The notes below the pieces were generated by a model that worked only from the letters and a program-made list of their open reading frames with translations, did no database searches and was not told where the DNA came from. A program made the translations under genes and the position numbers. A DNA stretch of 64,000 nt. Origin: Tardiphaga sp051811025 (GTDB taxonomy: Bacteria > Pseudomonadota > Alphaproteobacteria > Rhizobiales > Xanthobacteraceae). The DNA lies in the NCBI RefSeq assembly GCF_051811025.1, contig NZ_JBPWQE010000001.1, positions 124,001-188,000 on the forward strand, read 5' to 3'. Below, piece after piece: positions 51,358 to 60,446 of the stretch (positions are counted from its first letter, which is position 1; the number at the start of each line of letters is the position of its first letter).

Positions 51358-54087
51358 TCAGGCGACAGCGATCTCGCGCTTCTGGAGCATGGCGCGAATC
51401 TCTCGTGACGGCTTGGCGGCACTGAAAAGAAAACCCTGCATCTGGGTACAACCGAGCATACGCAGTGCGTCGAGTTGATCAGCTGTCTCAACGCCCTCCG
51501 CCGTGGTGATCATGTTGCGGGCGGCAGCGATGGTTACAACCGCCTGTACGATCGATGACGATCCGCCGGGCGCCACGATGTCGCGGATGAAGCTGCGGTC
51601 GATCTTGACCTTGTCGAACGGGAATCGCTGCAGATAGCTGAGCGACGAATAGCCGGTCCCGAAATCGTCCAGCGCAATCCCGACACCGATGCCGCGGAGC
51701 TGATGGAGGATCGCGAGCGCCATCTCGTCATCGCGGATCAGCACTGTTTCCGTAACCTCAAGTTCGAGCCGGTGAGCTGGCAAGTTTGCTGCCACGAGGG
51801 CTCGAGTGACATTCAAGGCCAGGGTTTGCGTCGTGAATTGAATCGGCGATACATTGACAGCGAGCTTGATCGGCACCGGCCAGGAGGCCGCCTCAGCGCA
51901 TGCCGTTCGCAATACCCAATTGCCGAGTTCGGTAATTAGGCCGGTTTCTTCGGCGATCGGAATGAACTCTGCCGGTGAAACCATGCCGCGAACCGGATGC
52001 CGCCAGCGGAGCAACGCTTCGCAACCAGTAATCTCGTTGCTGGCGATATCGACGACGGGTTGATAGTGAACCTCGAGTCCGTCTTCCGCGAGCGCCTTCC
52101 GCAGATCCTGCTCCAGCGCGCGCCGCGCCCTTGCGTCTTCATCCATGGCAGGCTCGAAGAAGCGAAAGGTGCGCCGTCCAGCGGCCTTGGCACTATACAT
52201 TGCAAGGTCGGCATGTCTCAGTAATTCGTCGAGATCGGAGCCGTCATCAGGGGCTACAGCGATTCCGATGCTGGCATCGGTCGTGATCTGGTGACCAAGG
52301 CATTCATAGGGCAGCCGGATGGCGTCATAGAGCGGCACCACCAGGTGGGTGACATCGCTGCGGCGAGCAATTCCCGTATGCACGATGGCGAATTCGTCGC
52401 CGCCAAGTCGCGCGACAAAGCCCGCATTACCGACACAGCTGCGCAGCCGCGTGGCCACAATTTTCAGCAGTTCGTCGCCGATCGCATGACCGAGCGTGTC
52501 ATTGACGCTCTTGAACTCATCGATATCGATATAGAGAATCGCAAATCGCGCGCCGTCATGCAGCGTTGCGATTTCCGCTTCGAGGCGATCACGGAACATC
52601 ACCCGATTGGGGAGATCTGTCAGAGCATCGTAATGCGCAAGATGGGCGATGCGCTCTTCCGAACGTTTGCGATCGGTGATGTCCTCGAGCGTCGAGGCCC
52701 AGCCGCCGTCCCCCGATCTCTGAACGAGGATCTGGATCGAGCGACCGTCAGGCGTAGTCAGCAGCGTATCGTGGACGGGGCCTTCAGCAACGCTTCGCAA
52801 GAACGACGTGCAGTATTCGTCGACATCGCCGATGAAGGTTCCGTTCTCCTTGCGATGCTGGATGAGGTCGCGGAAATAGCAGCCTGGCTTCACGATCCTG
52901 TCGGATAATCCGAACATGTCGATGAAGCGCCGATTGCAGACGACCAGCCGGCCATAGGCATCGAACAAAAGCAGGCCCTGCGTCATATTGTTGATTGCAG
53001 TATCGAGATGTGTCGATTTTTGCGCCAGCATCCGTTCGGCCGAGCGGTGCTGGCGGTTCAGCTGCCGGACGATCAGGAACAGCGTCGCCAGGATCACCAA
53101 TGCGGCAAGCGTCGCACCGATGATTTGATATTTGGTCTGCTCGCGCCAGTCATGCAGGGCCGCGGGCATACTGGTGGTCGCGACGATCATCACGGGAGCC
53201 GCCGCGAGGCGTCTTGCGGAGCCCAATTCGTCTTCCCCGTCGATGGGGCTGATATAGTGCCCCGTCGAGGTTCCGCCCGTCGACCAGAGGTCCTTGAAGA
53301 CTGAGCTGTTACTGAGGTTCTGGCCGATAACGGTCTCGTTCTGCGGATAGCGAGCAAGCACGGTGCCGTTGCGGTGGATCATCAAGATCTTGGCGCCTTT
53401 TTCGAGCGCGAGGGATGCGAAGAAGCTCTCGAAGTGAACCGGCTCGACGCCGCGGCTGATGATGCCCATGAATTCGCCATGGCGTCCGATCAGCTTGCGC
53501 GAAAACACGGCGGTCCATGCACCAGTCACCCTGCTGATGACGGGTTCGGCCAATACGACCGTGGGCCCGTTGTCGGCCTGCAGCGTCTGGAAATGCTGAC
53601 GGTCGGCAATGTCGATGGCAGGCACCGGCCAGGTTTCCGACGAATTGAGCAGCTTGCCTTCGGAATCGAACAGGTTGATGCCGCCGATATAGGGTAGGCT
53701 GCTGAGCTTGGTGCGCAGCATGCGGTGGACGTCGATCCCCGACATTAGATGCTGGTAGGCGGCGCTGTTCTGGATGTTGGCCGACTTCATATAGGTGATG
53801 ACGTCGTTCTGGATGCCCTGCAGGTCTCCGAACTGCTGGTCGAAGTGTCGCGCGACCAGCAGAACCGTGTTGTCCAGTTCGCGCTTCTTGCTCTCGATGG
53901 CGCGGTCTCTGAAATGGACGGTGATGTAGGCCGTGCCGATGGCGATGGCGGTAATCAGCAGGCAGCCGCACAGGATGAGGCCTTGGATAGGCCCGCCTTG
54001 AAATCGGAAACGGAGCAGCGCGGCGAAGCCAGCAAGGCAGCCAGCGCCATTAGACCGTTCCCCCGACTTTGCGTCGTTTTGCCCCAT
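51358..54087 (-). CDS. Membrane c-di-GMP enzyme: Cache sensor, PAS, GGDEF and EAL domains (second copy)
   Basis: 909 residues with the same architecture as the protein at 14.1-16.9 kb. TM1 is near residues 35-58, then a dCache-like periplasmic sensor, TM2 near 325-345, PAS at ~370-485 (INNMTQGLLLFDAYGRLVVC), RLGGDEFAI near 560 and EALLRW near 690 with DDFGTGYSS. Both catalytic motifs are intact. Cytoplasmic domains are close to the first copy, while the periplasmic sensor is much more diverged, so they probably hear different signals. Start ATG 54087. Confidence 0.95.
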   Translation of the reverse strand: MGQNDAKSGERSNGAGCLAGFAALLRFRFQGGPIQGLILCGCLLITAIAIGTAYITVHFRDRAIESKKRELDNTVLLVARHFDQQFGDLQGIQNDVITYMKSANIQNSAAYQHLMSGIDVHRMLRTKLSSLPYIGGINLFDSEGKLLNSSETWPVPAIDIADRQHFQTLQADNGPTVVLAEPVISRVTGAWTAVFSRKLIGRHGEFMGIISRGVEPVHFESFFASLALEKGAKILMIHRNGTVLARYPQNETVIGQNLSNSSVFKDLWSTGGTSTGHYISPIDGEDELGSARRLAAAPVMIVATTSMPAALHDWREQTKYQIIGATLAALVILATLFLIVRQLNRQHRSAERMLAQKSTHLDTAINNMTQGLLLFDAYGRLVVCNRRFIDMFGLSDRIVKPGCYFRDLIQHRKENGTFIGDVDEYCTSFLRSVAEGPVHDTLLTTPDGRSIQILVQRSGDGGWASTLEDITDRKRSEERIAHLAHYDALTDLPNRVMFRDRLEAEIATLHDGARFAILYIDIDEFKSVNDTLGHAIGDELLKIVATRLRSCVGNAGFVARLGGDEFAIVHTGIARRSDVTHLVVPLYDAIRLPYECLGHQITTDASIGIAVAPDDGSDLDELLRHADLAMYSAKAAGRRTFRFFEPAMDEDARARRALEQDLRKALAEDGLEVHYQPVVDIASNEITGCEALLRWRHPVRGMVSPAEFIPIAEETGLITELGNWVLRTACAEAASWPVPIKLAVNVSPIQFTTQTLALNVTRALVAANLPAHRLELEVTETVLIRDDEMALAILHQLRGIGVGIALDDFGTGYSSLSYLQRFPFDKVKIDRSFIRDIVAPGGSSSIVQAVVTIAAARNMITTAEGVETADQLDALRMLGCTQMQGFLFSAAKPSREIRAMLQKREIAVA

Positions 54088-54193
54088 GCGTAGTTTTGTA
54101 CCGGGGGGACCGCCAACACGCCGTTACGAACTTCGGTGAACGATGGGTTAAGATGCTGCGCCATCACGACGATTTCGATACGACGGCGGCGGC

Positions 54194-54943
54194 CTATCCC
54201 GCCGCCGAACCGCTGACGATATCGGCCTGCTCGCCGCGCTCGATCAGCGATTTGACCAGCGAGGATTTCACGCCGGAGACGTGTTCGCGCATCAGTACCT
54301 CCGCGCGCCAGGGCTCGCGGGCCATAATGGCGTCGTAGATCCGGTGGTGATCATCGTGACGCCGGCGCACGTCGCGATGCTCGAAGGCGACGATGTTGCG
54401 GCTCGATGACATCGGCACGTGGTGGCAGATCCGGATCATCTCCGCCAGCATGCGGTTACGGGCGGCGCCCAGCAGGGTGTCGTGGAAGTCGCCGTTGATG
54501 CCGCGATAGATGGTGAGATCGCCTTCCGCGAACTCACCGCGCGCCAGCAATTTGTCGCCGGCGACAAGGCTTTCCTCGATGATGGCGCGCTCCTCGGCGC
54601 TCAGTCCACGTTCGGCGGCGAAGCGTGCGGCCACGCCTTCCAGCGATGCGCGAATTTCATAAGCATCGACGATGGCGGAGAGCGGGAATTCACGGACGGT
54701 GAAGCCGCGATTGGGGGCGTAGTCGAGCAGCCCTTCGCCGGCCAGTGCCTGCAAGGCGGCCCGGACGGGAGTCCGCGAGACCTCCAGCGTCTTGCTGAAG
54801 CGAACCTCGTTGATCCGCTCGCCTGCGCTGACCGTGCCATCCAGAATGGCGTCGCGGATCTGATCCGTCACCGACAGCGACCGGTTGGCGACGCGGCCAG
54901 GGCCAGTAGCTTCAGGCAGCGGCGAGAGGGATGAGTCGGGCAT
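54194..54943 (-). CDS. GntR family regulator, FadR/FCD subfamily
   Basis: 249 residues. N-terminal winged helix: VTDQIRDAILDGTVSAGERI, VSRTPVRAALQALAGEGLLD, YAPNRGFTVREF. C-terminal FCD ligand-binding domain (AIVDAYEIRASLEGVAARFA) with the metal-ligand type helix HDDHHRIYDAIMARE. ATG 54943 follows CGGAG. It is divergent from the alpha/beta hydrolase that heads the long catabolic/transport operon, so it is the likely local repressor, sensing a pathway acid. Confidence 0.93.
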   Translation of the reverse strand: MPDSSLSPLPEATGPGRVANRSLSVTDQIRDAILDGTVSAGERINEVRFSKTLEVSRTPVRAALQALAGEGLLDYAPNRGFTVREFPLSAIVDAYEIRASLEGVAARFAAERGLSAEERAIIEESLVAGDKLLARGEFAEGDLTIYRGINGDFHDTLLGAARNRMLAEMIRICHHVPMSSSRNIVAFEHRDVRRRHDDHHRIYDAIMAREPWRAEVLMREHVSGVKSSLVKSLIERGEQADIVSGSAAG

Positions 54944-55170
54944 CGGTGGTGCTCCGCAGCAAAGTGAATACAATTAAATCCGAGTGTGGCGGGTCTTTGC
55001 TACTCAGCATACAGGAAAGCGCAATTTTGCTGCATAAATATCGCGCATAAAGGGGAGGCAATTCGCGGAAATGATGAGCATCGGAAAAAGTGTATGTAAT
55101 TCCGATTGACTCATGACCCGAACCCGCAATGATGCGGTCACGTTCACAAGAAGCAGGCGGTACGCGTCTC

Positions 55171-56412
55171 ATGGCAGCAGGGAAGTCGATCGGCGAAAAC
55201 GCCATCGAGGAGATCACGGCGGATCGCGCCCCGCACTATGAGCCGTTTGGCTGGCATCACTGGCCCGAGCATCCATGGCTTGCCTATCAATTCCGCCGCG
55301 GTCTCGGTGAGACCCAGGAAGGCGGGGGCAGCGTGTCCGAGGTGATGCTGGCCGGTTCGCGGATGATCCCGGGCGATCTCGAAAGCTGGCATAAGGAGTG
55401 GATGGTGATCGCGGATGCCAATTGGCGGCGCGGCCTTTCCGAAGAAAAGCTCGGCCACATCCGCACGGCGATGAACTGCTTCCTGCGGGCCGCCGATTAC
55501 TACCGCCAGGCAGAATTCCATCTCGAGCCGACCGATCCGCGGCGGCTGCCGACCTTCGAGAAGATGGAAGCCTGCTCGCACAAGTTCATTTCCTATCTTA
55601 ATCCGCCCGGCGAAGTGGTCGAAATCCCTTATGAGCCGGGCAAGCCGATCTGCGGCTACTTCATCCGTGCGCCATTTCCGGGCGACAAGCTGCCGGTGCT
55701 GATCTGCATGGGTGGTCTCGACTCCATCAAGGACGAGATGTGGTTCATGCAGGCCCATGGTTGCCTGCAGCGTGGCATCTCGGTGCTGATGGTCGATCTG
55801 CCCGGACAGGGCGGTACCTTGCGCCGCCACGGTCTTGCGACCCGCGCCGATACGGAAGTGCCGGTCGGCAAATGTATCGACTGGCTCGAAAAGCGCGCCG
55901 ATGTCGATAGCTCGCGCATCGCGGTCTGCGGCTCCAGCATGGGCGGTTACTACGCCGCGCGCGCCGGCTGCTACGAGCATCGCCTTGCTGCGGTGATCTC
56001 GCACGGTGCCGTCTGGTCCGTCCACGACATGTGGGGTCAGAAGGGCGACGACTTCGGTCTGGCGATGCATATCCGCTGGGTATTTGGCGCCAAGACCATG
56101 AAGGAGGCTCATGAGCTGATGAAACCCTTCACGCTGAAGGGCCATCTCGAACATATGAAATGTCCCTATCTGGTGCTGCATGGTGGCCACGACGTGCTCA
56201 CGGTCACCGCAGCGCGCTCGACCTATGATCACGCGATTGCCAATGGTGTTGATGCGACATTGCGCGTGCTTGAGCCGGACGAGACCGGCGCCGAACATTG
56301 CCAGCACGACAATCCGACGATTGGTCAGGAAGTGCTTGCCGACTGGCTCACCGATAAATTCAAGATCGATCAGCGTACGCTGCTGAAGACCTCATTCAAC
56401 CCGCTGGTGTGA
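55171..56412 (+). CDS. Alpha/beta hydrolase, C-C hydrolase type (2,6-dihydroxypseudooxynicotine hydrolase-like)
   Basis: About 413 residues. An N-terminal helical cap-like region is followed by the hydrolase core: PVLICMGGLDSIKDEM, the nucleophile elbow CGSSMGGYYAARAG (GxSxG, Ser near residue 255), the acid region LVLHGGHDVLTV and the His in GAEHCQHDNP. This order matches the family that cleaves C-C bonds in pyridine-derived diketones. ATG 55171 is one option; the frame opens at ATG 55129. First gene of the operon. Its stop overlaps the next start. Confidence 0.88.
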   Translation: MAAGKSIGENAIEEITADRAPHYEPFGWHHWPEHPWLAYQFRRGLGETQEGGGSVSEVMLAGSRMIPGDLESWHKEWMVIADANWRRGLSEEKLGHIRTAMNCFLRAADYYRQAEFHLEPTDPRRLPTFEKMEACSHKFISYLNPPGEVVEIPYEPGKPICGYFIRAPFPGDKLPVLICMGGLDSIKDEMWFMQAHGCLQRGISVLMVDLPGQGGTLRRHGLATRADTEVPVGKCIDWLEKRADVDSSRIAVCGSSMGGYYAARAGCYEHRLAAVISHGAVWSVHDMWGQKGDDFGLAMHIRWVFGAKTMKEAHELMKPFTLKGHLEHMKCPYLVLHGGHDVLTVTAARSTYDHAIANGVDATLRVLEPDETGAEHCQHDNPTIGQEVLADWLTDKFKIDQRTLLKTSFNPLV

Positions 56413-56414
56413 TC

Positions 56415-57062
56415 ATGAATCTCGGCGTCAATCAAATCAAGGCAGCCGTCGTTGCGATCGACCTGCATCGCGGTCATCTCGACATGTCGGTGGCGACCAT
56501 GCCGACGACGCCGGATGTGGCGAAACAGGTCATTGCCTCTAACAAGCGGTTGTTTGACTGGTGCCGTAGTGTCGGCATCCCCGTGATCCATCAGGTCACC
56601 TCCTATCGCGACGAAGAAGAAATCCGCGCCAACCCATTCTGGCGGACCCGCGCCGAGGATCCAAAAGCAACGCGCAAGAATGTGATGCGGCACAATATAA
56701 TGGGCGGCCCCGGCTGTACCGTGATGCCGGAGCTGCTGGACCCCAGCGACTTCATCGTCAACACTAAGAAGCGCTACGACTGTTTCTTGGGCACCGATCT
56801 CGATTTCGTGTTGCGTTCGCACGGCATCAACACGCTGCTCGTCACTGGCGTAAACACCAATTCCTGTGTGCTGGCGACGACGACGGCTGCCAATGTGCGC
56901 GACTACTCGGTGATCGTCGTCGAGGACTGCGTCGACAGCATGGACGGGCCGGAGTTGCATGCCGCCGGCCTCGCCTGCATCCGCACCGCCTTCGGTTTCG
57001 TGATGGATACCGACGCGGTGATGCAGCTCGATGGCCTCAAAGGTGCAGGACGCGCCGCATGA
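56415..57062 (+). CDS. Isochorismatase-family cysteine hydrolase (amidase)
   Basis: 215 residues. The catalytic triad is readable: Asp16 (VVAIDLHRGH), Lys118 or Lys119 (IVNTKKRYDCF) and Cys151 (GVNTNSCVLAT, with the expected cis-peptide region before it). The family includes nicotinamidase, maleamate amidase, N-carbamoylsarcosine amidase and ureidoacrylate amidase, all cutting C-N bonds of acyclic amides. It follows the hydrolase at once and overlaps the deacetylase leader, so the three are translationally linked. It may act after ring opening by the PuuE-like enzymes. Confidence 0.92.
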   Translation: MNLGVNQIKAAVVAIDLHRGHLDMSVATMPTTPDVAKQVIASNKRLFDWCRSVGIPVIHQVTSYRDEEEIRANPFWRTRAEDPKATRKNVMRHNIMGGPGCTVMPELLDPSDFIVNTKKRYDCFLGTDLDFVLRSHGINTLLVTGVNTNSCVLATTTAANVRDYSVIVVEDCVDSMDGPELHAAGLACIRTAFGFVMDTDAVMQLDGLKGAGRAA

Positions 57063-57099
57063 TCCCCTGCAATCTCTCACTTTCGAAGGGCATCCAGCC

Positions 57100-57984
57100 A
57101 TGACCGCTCCCATGCAGCCGCGCGAGCGTTGCGACTATTCCGCCATCGTCGATCGTCCCAAGCTGAAACTGCCGGGCAACGCCCGCATGATCGTCTGGAC
57201 CATCGTCAATCTCGAGGTCTGGGATATCGCCAAGCCGATGGCGCGTCAGGTGCTGCCGGCGCCGACCGGCATCCCGCTGCTGCCCGATGTCGCCAATTGG
57301 GGCTGGCACGAATACGGCATGCGTGTCGGTGTCTGGCGTTTCTTCGATCTCTACAAGAAGCTCGGCATCAAGCCCACGCTGTCGATCAATGCGCGTGTCT
57401 GCGAGGACTATCCACGCGTAGCCCAGCAGGCGAAGGACGCCGGCTGGGAGTTCATGGGCCATGCCTATGAGCAGGGGCCCATCCACAAGGAGGCCGACCA
57501 GAAAGCGATGATCAACCGCTCGATGGATGTGATCGAGAACTTTACCGGCAAGCGCCCGGTGGGCTGGCTCGGGCCGGGTCTTACGCAGACGCTGGAGACC
57601 CCGGAACTCCTCGTAGAAGCCGGCGTGAAATATATCGGTGACTGGGTTTATGACGACGAACCGACCGTGATCCGTACCGAGAAGGGGCCGCTCACAACGC
57701 TGCCTTACACGGTGGAGATGAACGACATCCCGATGATGATGGTGCAACATCACGAGAGCACGCAGCTCCTGAACCGCGCCAAGGACCAGTTTGATCGCCT
57801 CTATGCGGAGAGCGTGGAGCGGCCGAAGATCATGTCGATCGCGATCCATCCGTATATTTCGGGTCAGCCGTTCCGTATCAAATATCTCGAAGCGATCTAT
57901 GATTACGTCAACCAGTTCGAAGGCGTGGTGCATTGGAATGGCGCCCAGATCCTCGATTGGTACAATACCCAGGTGGCGAAGTGA
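57100..57984 (+). CDS. PuuE-like polysaccharide-deacetylase-fold hydrolase (cyclic amidase type), copy 1
   Basis: 294 residues of NodB/polysaccharide deacetylase fold in the allantoinase-like (PuuE) branch: VWTIVNLEVWD, GWHEYGMRVGVWRFFDLYKK, WEFMGHAYEQGPIHKE, GWLGPGLTQTLETPELLVEA and MSIAIHPYISG. The usual metal triad (D-D, HxxxH) is only partly matched, as in PuuE, whose members hydrolyse cyclic amides without needing the canonical site. ATG 57100 follows GAAGGG. The stop overlaps the next start (GTGA). Confidence 0.88.
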   Translation: MTAPMQPRERCDYSAIVDRPKLKLPGNARMIVWTIVNLEVWDIAKPMARQVLPAPTGIPLLPDVANWGWHEYGMRVGVWRFFDLYKKLGIKPTLSINARVCEDYPRVAQQAKDAGWEFMGHAYEQGPIHKEADQKAMINRSMDVIENFTGKRPVGWLGPGLTQTLETPELLVEAGVKYIGDWVYDDEPTVIRTEKGPLTTLPYTVEMNDIPMMMVQHHESTQLLNRAKDQFDRLYAESVERPKIMSIAIHPYISGQPFRIKYLEAIYDYVNQFEGVVHWNGAQILDWYNTQVAK

Positions 57985-58688
57985 GCGTGACGTCCCAGCA
58001 GATGCTGCCTGCAATTCCCGTCACCGGCGTACCGGTCGTGGGTGGTGGTTTTTTCCCTGTCCGCCGCGTCTATTGTGTGGGGCGTAACTATCTCGACCAC
58101 ATCCGCGAGATGAAGGAAGCCGACGAGCGCGATCCGCCGTTCTTCTTCCAGAAGCCGCGCGACAGCGTGGTGCCGGACGGCGCGCGCGTGCCTTATCCGA
58201 CTTTCACCGAAGACTTCCAGTTCGAGGTTGAGCTGGTGCTCGCGATCGGACGCGGCGGCCGCGATATCGCGGTGGAGAATGCGCTCGATCACATCTGGGG
58301 TTATGCCGTCGGCATCGATCTCACCCGTCGCGACCGCCAGCGCGATGCCCGCGATATGCGACTGCCTTGGGAAATGGGCAAAAGCTTCGACGCGTCCGCG
58401 CCTTGCGGCGAAATTGCGCCGGCACGTGATGCCCGGCATTTCAACAATTGCGTGATCACACTGTCGGTGAACGGCGTCGAGAAGCAGCGCGGTGATATCG
58501 GCCAGATGATCTGGAGCGTGCCGGAGATCGTAGCGCAGCTGTCGAAGCAGATGAAGCTCGAGCCGGGCGATCTCATCTATACGGGAACGCCTGCCGGCGT
58601 GGGTCCCGTCGTTCCGGGCGATGTCATCGACGCGCGGATCGAAGGCCTGCCGTCGCTCGGCATCACCATCGTTGCGCCGGAGGCCTGA
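57981..58688 (+). CDS. Fumarylacetoacetate hydrolase (FAH) family protein
   Basis: 235 residues. FAH-fold motifs: VYCVGRNYLDHIREMKEA, PFFFQKPRDSVV, FQFEVELVLAIGRG (Mg ligands, E-x-E), AVGIDLTRRDRQRDARD, GDLIYTGTPAGVGPV. These enzymes hydrolyse or hydrate acylpyruvates and related diketo acids. GTG 57981 overlaps the stop of copy 1. It lies between the two PuuE-like genes. Function within the pathway is inferred from this placement. Confidence 0.93.
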   Translation: MSVTSQQMLPAIPVTGVPVVGGGFFPVRRVYCVGRNYLDHIREMKEADERDPPFFFQKPRDSVVPDGARVPYPTFTEDFQFEVELVLAIGRGGRDIAVENALDHIWGYAVGIDLTRRDRQRDARDMRLPWEMGKSFDASAPCGEIAPARDARHFNNCVITLSVNGVEKQRGDIGQMIWSVPEIVAQLSKQMKLEPGDLIYTGTPAGVGPVVPGDVIDARIEGLPSLGITIVAPEA

Positions 58689-58690
58689 TC

Positions 58691-59575
58691 ATGTTGCCGA
58701 CCGAGCGCATTTCCTACTCGCCGATTGACGTCCGCCCGCCGCTGAAGCTGCCGAATGGCAAGCGCATGGCCGTATGGATCATCGTCAATGTCGAGGAATG
58801 GGACGCCAAGCAGCCGATGCCGCGCACGGTGCTGACACCGCCGGCCGGCGGCTCGCCTTCGCCGGACGTTCCGAACTGGGCCTGGCACGAATACGGCAAT
58901 CGTGTCGGCTTCTGGCGCATGCTGAAAGTGTTCGACGACTACAAGCTCCCCGCCGCGCTGGCGATCAATGGCTCGGCAATCGCCGCTTACCCGCCCATCG
59001 TCGAGGCAGCCAAGGCGCGCAACTGGGAATTCATGGGTCATGGTTTCACCCAACGCAATATGCAGAAGGTGGAGAACGAACGCGAGGATATCCGCAAGAC
59101 TGCCGAGGTGATCGAGAAGGCCACCGGCAAGCGGCCGCGCGGCTGGCTCGGGCCGGGTCTGACCGAGACCTGGGAAACGCCGGACCTGCTGAAACAGGAA
59201 GGCTATGACTACGTCGCCGACTGGGTACTCGACGATCAGCCGGTATGGCTCAAGACCACGACGACACCGATCGTCAACGTACCCTATACGCAGGAATGCA
59301 ATGACGTCGCGATGATGCTGATCCAGCATCACAAGGCGTCGGAATATTACGACCGGGCCATCGACCAGTTTGAGCAGATCTACGAGGATTCCAAGAACTC
59401 GGCCCGGGTCATGGCATTGGTTGTGCATCCCTACATCATGGGGGCGCCGCATCGTCTGAAGCACTTCCGCCGGATATTTGAGACCATCCAGAAGAAATCC
59501 GACGTGGCCTTCATGACCGGCGAACAGATTCTCGATTGGTATCTTTCGGTCGGACCGAAAGCGCCAGAAGCATAG
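58691..59575 (+). CDS. PuuE-like polysaccharide-deacetylase-fold hydrolase, copy 2
   Basis: 294 residues, paralogous to the gene at 57100. Matched segments: NWAWHEYGNRVGFWRMLKVF, WEFMGHGFTQRN, GKRPRGWLGPGLTETWETPD, ALVVHPYIMGAP and GEQILDWYL. It differs at the GHAYEQ / GHGFTQ position and elsewhere in the pocket, so the two copies probably act on different ring forms or different steps. It starts 2 bases after the FAH gene. Confidence 0.88.
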   Translation: MLPTERISYSPIDVRPPLKLPNGKRMAVWIIVNVEEWDAKQPMPRTVLTPPAGGSPSPDVPNWAWHEYGNRVGFWRMLKVFDDYKLPAALAINGSAIAAYPPIVEAAKARNWEFMGHGFTQRNMQKVENEREDIRKTAEVIEKATGKRPRGWLGPGLTETWETPDLLKQEGYDYVADWVLDDQPVWLKTTTTPIVNVPYTQECNDVAMMLIQHHKASEYYDRAIDQFEQIYEDSKNSARVMALVVHPYIMGAPHRLKHFRRIFETIQKKSDVAFMTGEQILDWYLSVGPKAPEA

Positions 59576-59594
59576 ATCAGGCAAGCAGCAGGGC

Positions 59595-60446
59595 ATGAGT
59601 CTCTTTCAACTCCTCAACGGCCTGACCTTCGCCGCGCTGCTGTTCGTTGTGGCGAGCGGCTTCACGCTGATCTTCGGCCTGCTGCGTATCGTCAATCTCG
59701 CGCATGGTGCGCTGTATCTGTTCGGCGGCTATATCGGCTATAGCGTTGCGGTGAAGACCGGCAGCTTCGTCGTCGGTGGTATCGGCGCCATGGCGGCGAT
59801 CGCGGCCATCGGCTTCGTGCTCGATCAAGGACTGCTGCGCTTCGTGCGCGGCAACGAATTACGACAGGTGCTGCTGACGCTCGGCGTCGCCTTTTTTCTC
59901 AACGATCTCGCGCTGGTGATCTGGGGCGGCGACAGCTTCACTGTGCCGATCCCGGAAATGCTGCGTGGCGGCACGCGGGTGTTCGGCACCTTCTATCCGA
60001 TCTACCGGTTGTTTGTGCTGGGGATGGGCATCTTCGTCTTCATCGGCCTGTGGGTGCTGCTCAATCACACAAGGCTCGGCGCGCTGATCCGCGCCGGCGT
60101 GGACGATGCCGAGATGGTCGAGGCATCCGGCGTGAATATCCGCCGTGTCTTCCTCTTCACCTTCCTGTTCGGCTCGGCACTGGCCGGCCTTGGCGGCCTG
60201 ATGGGAGGCGCGTTCCTGTCGCTCTATCCCTCGGCAGACGCGGAAATCCTCACCTTTAGTCTCGCCGTCGTCATCATCGGTGGGCGTGGCAGCCTCGTCG
60301 GCGTCGGTGTCGGCAGCCTGCTGGTCGGGCTTCTGAATACGCTCGGCCAGGTGATGTTCCCCGAGCTCGCTTATTTCGTGATCTTCGGCCCGATGGCGGT
60401 GTTGCTCGCATTCCGCCCGCTCGGCCTGTTCGGACGTGCCACATGA
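59595..60446 (+). CDS. livH: Branched-chain-type ABC transporter permease (LivH)
   Basis: 283 residues, about eight hydrophobic helices. Signature LLRIVNLAHGALYLFGGYIG near the N-terminus and the cytoplasmic EAA-like loop IRAGVDDAEMVEASGVNIRR. It forms the inner-membrane channel with LivM. It overlaps livM by 4 bases (ATGA). Confidence 0.94.
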   Translation: MSLFQLLNGLTFAALLFVVASGFTLIFGLLRIVNLAHGALYLFGGYIGYSVAVKTGSFVVGGIGAMAAIAAIGFVLDQGLLRFVRGNELRQVLLTLGVAFFLNDLALVIWGGDSFTVPIPEMLRGGTRVFGTFYPIYRLFVLGMGIFVFIGLWVLLNHTRLGALIRAGVDDAEMVEASGVNIRRVFLFTFLFGSALAGLGGLMGGAFLSLYPSADAEILTFSLAVVIIGGRGSLVGVGVGSLLVGLLNTLGQVMFPELAYFVIFGPMAVLLAFRPLGLFGRAT

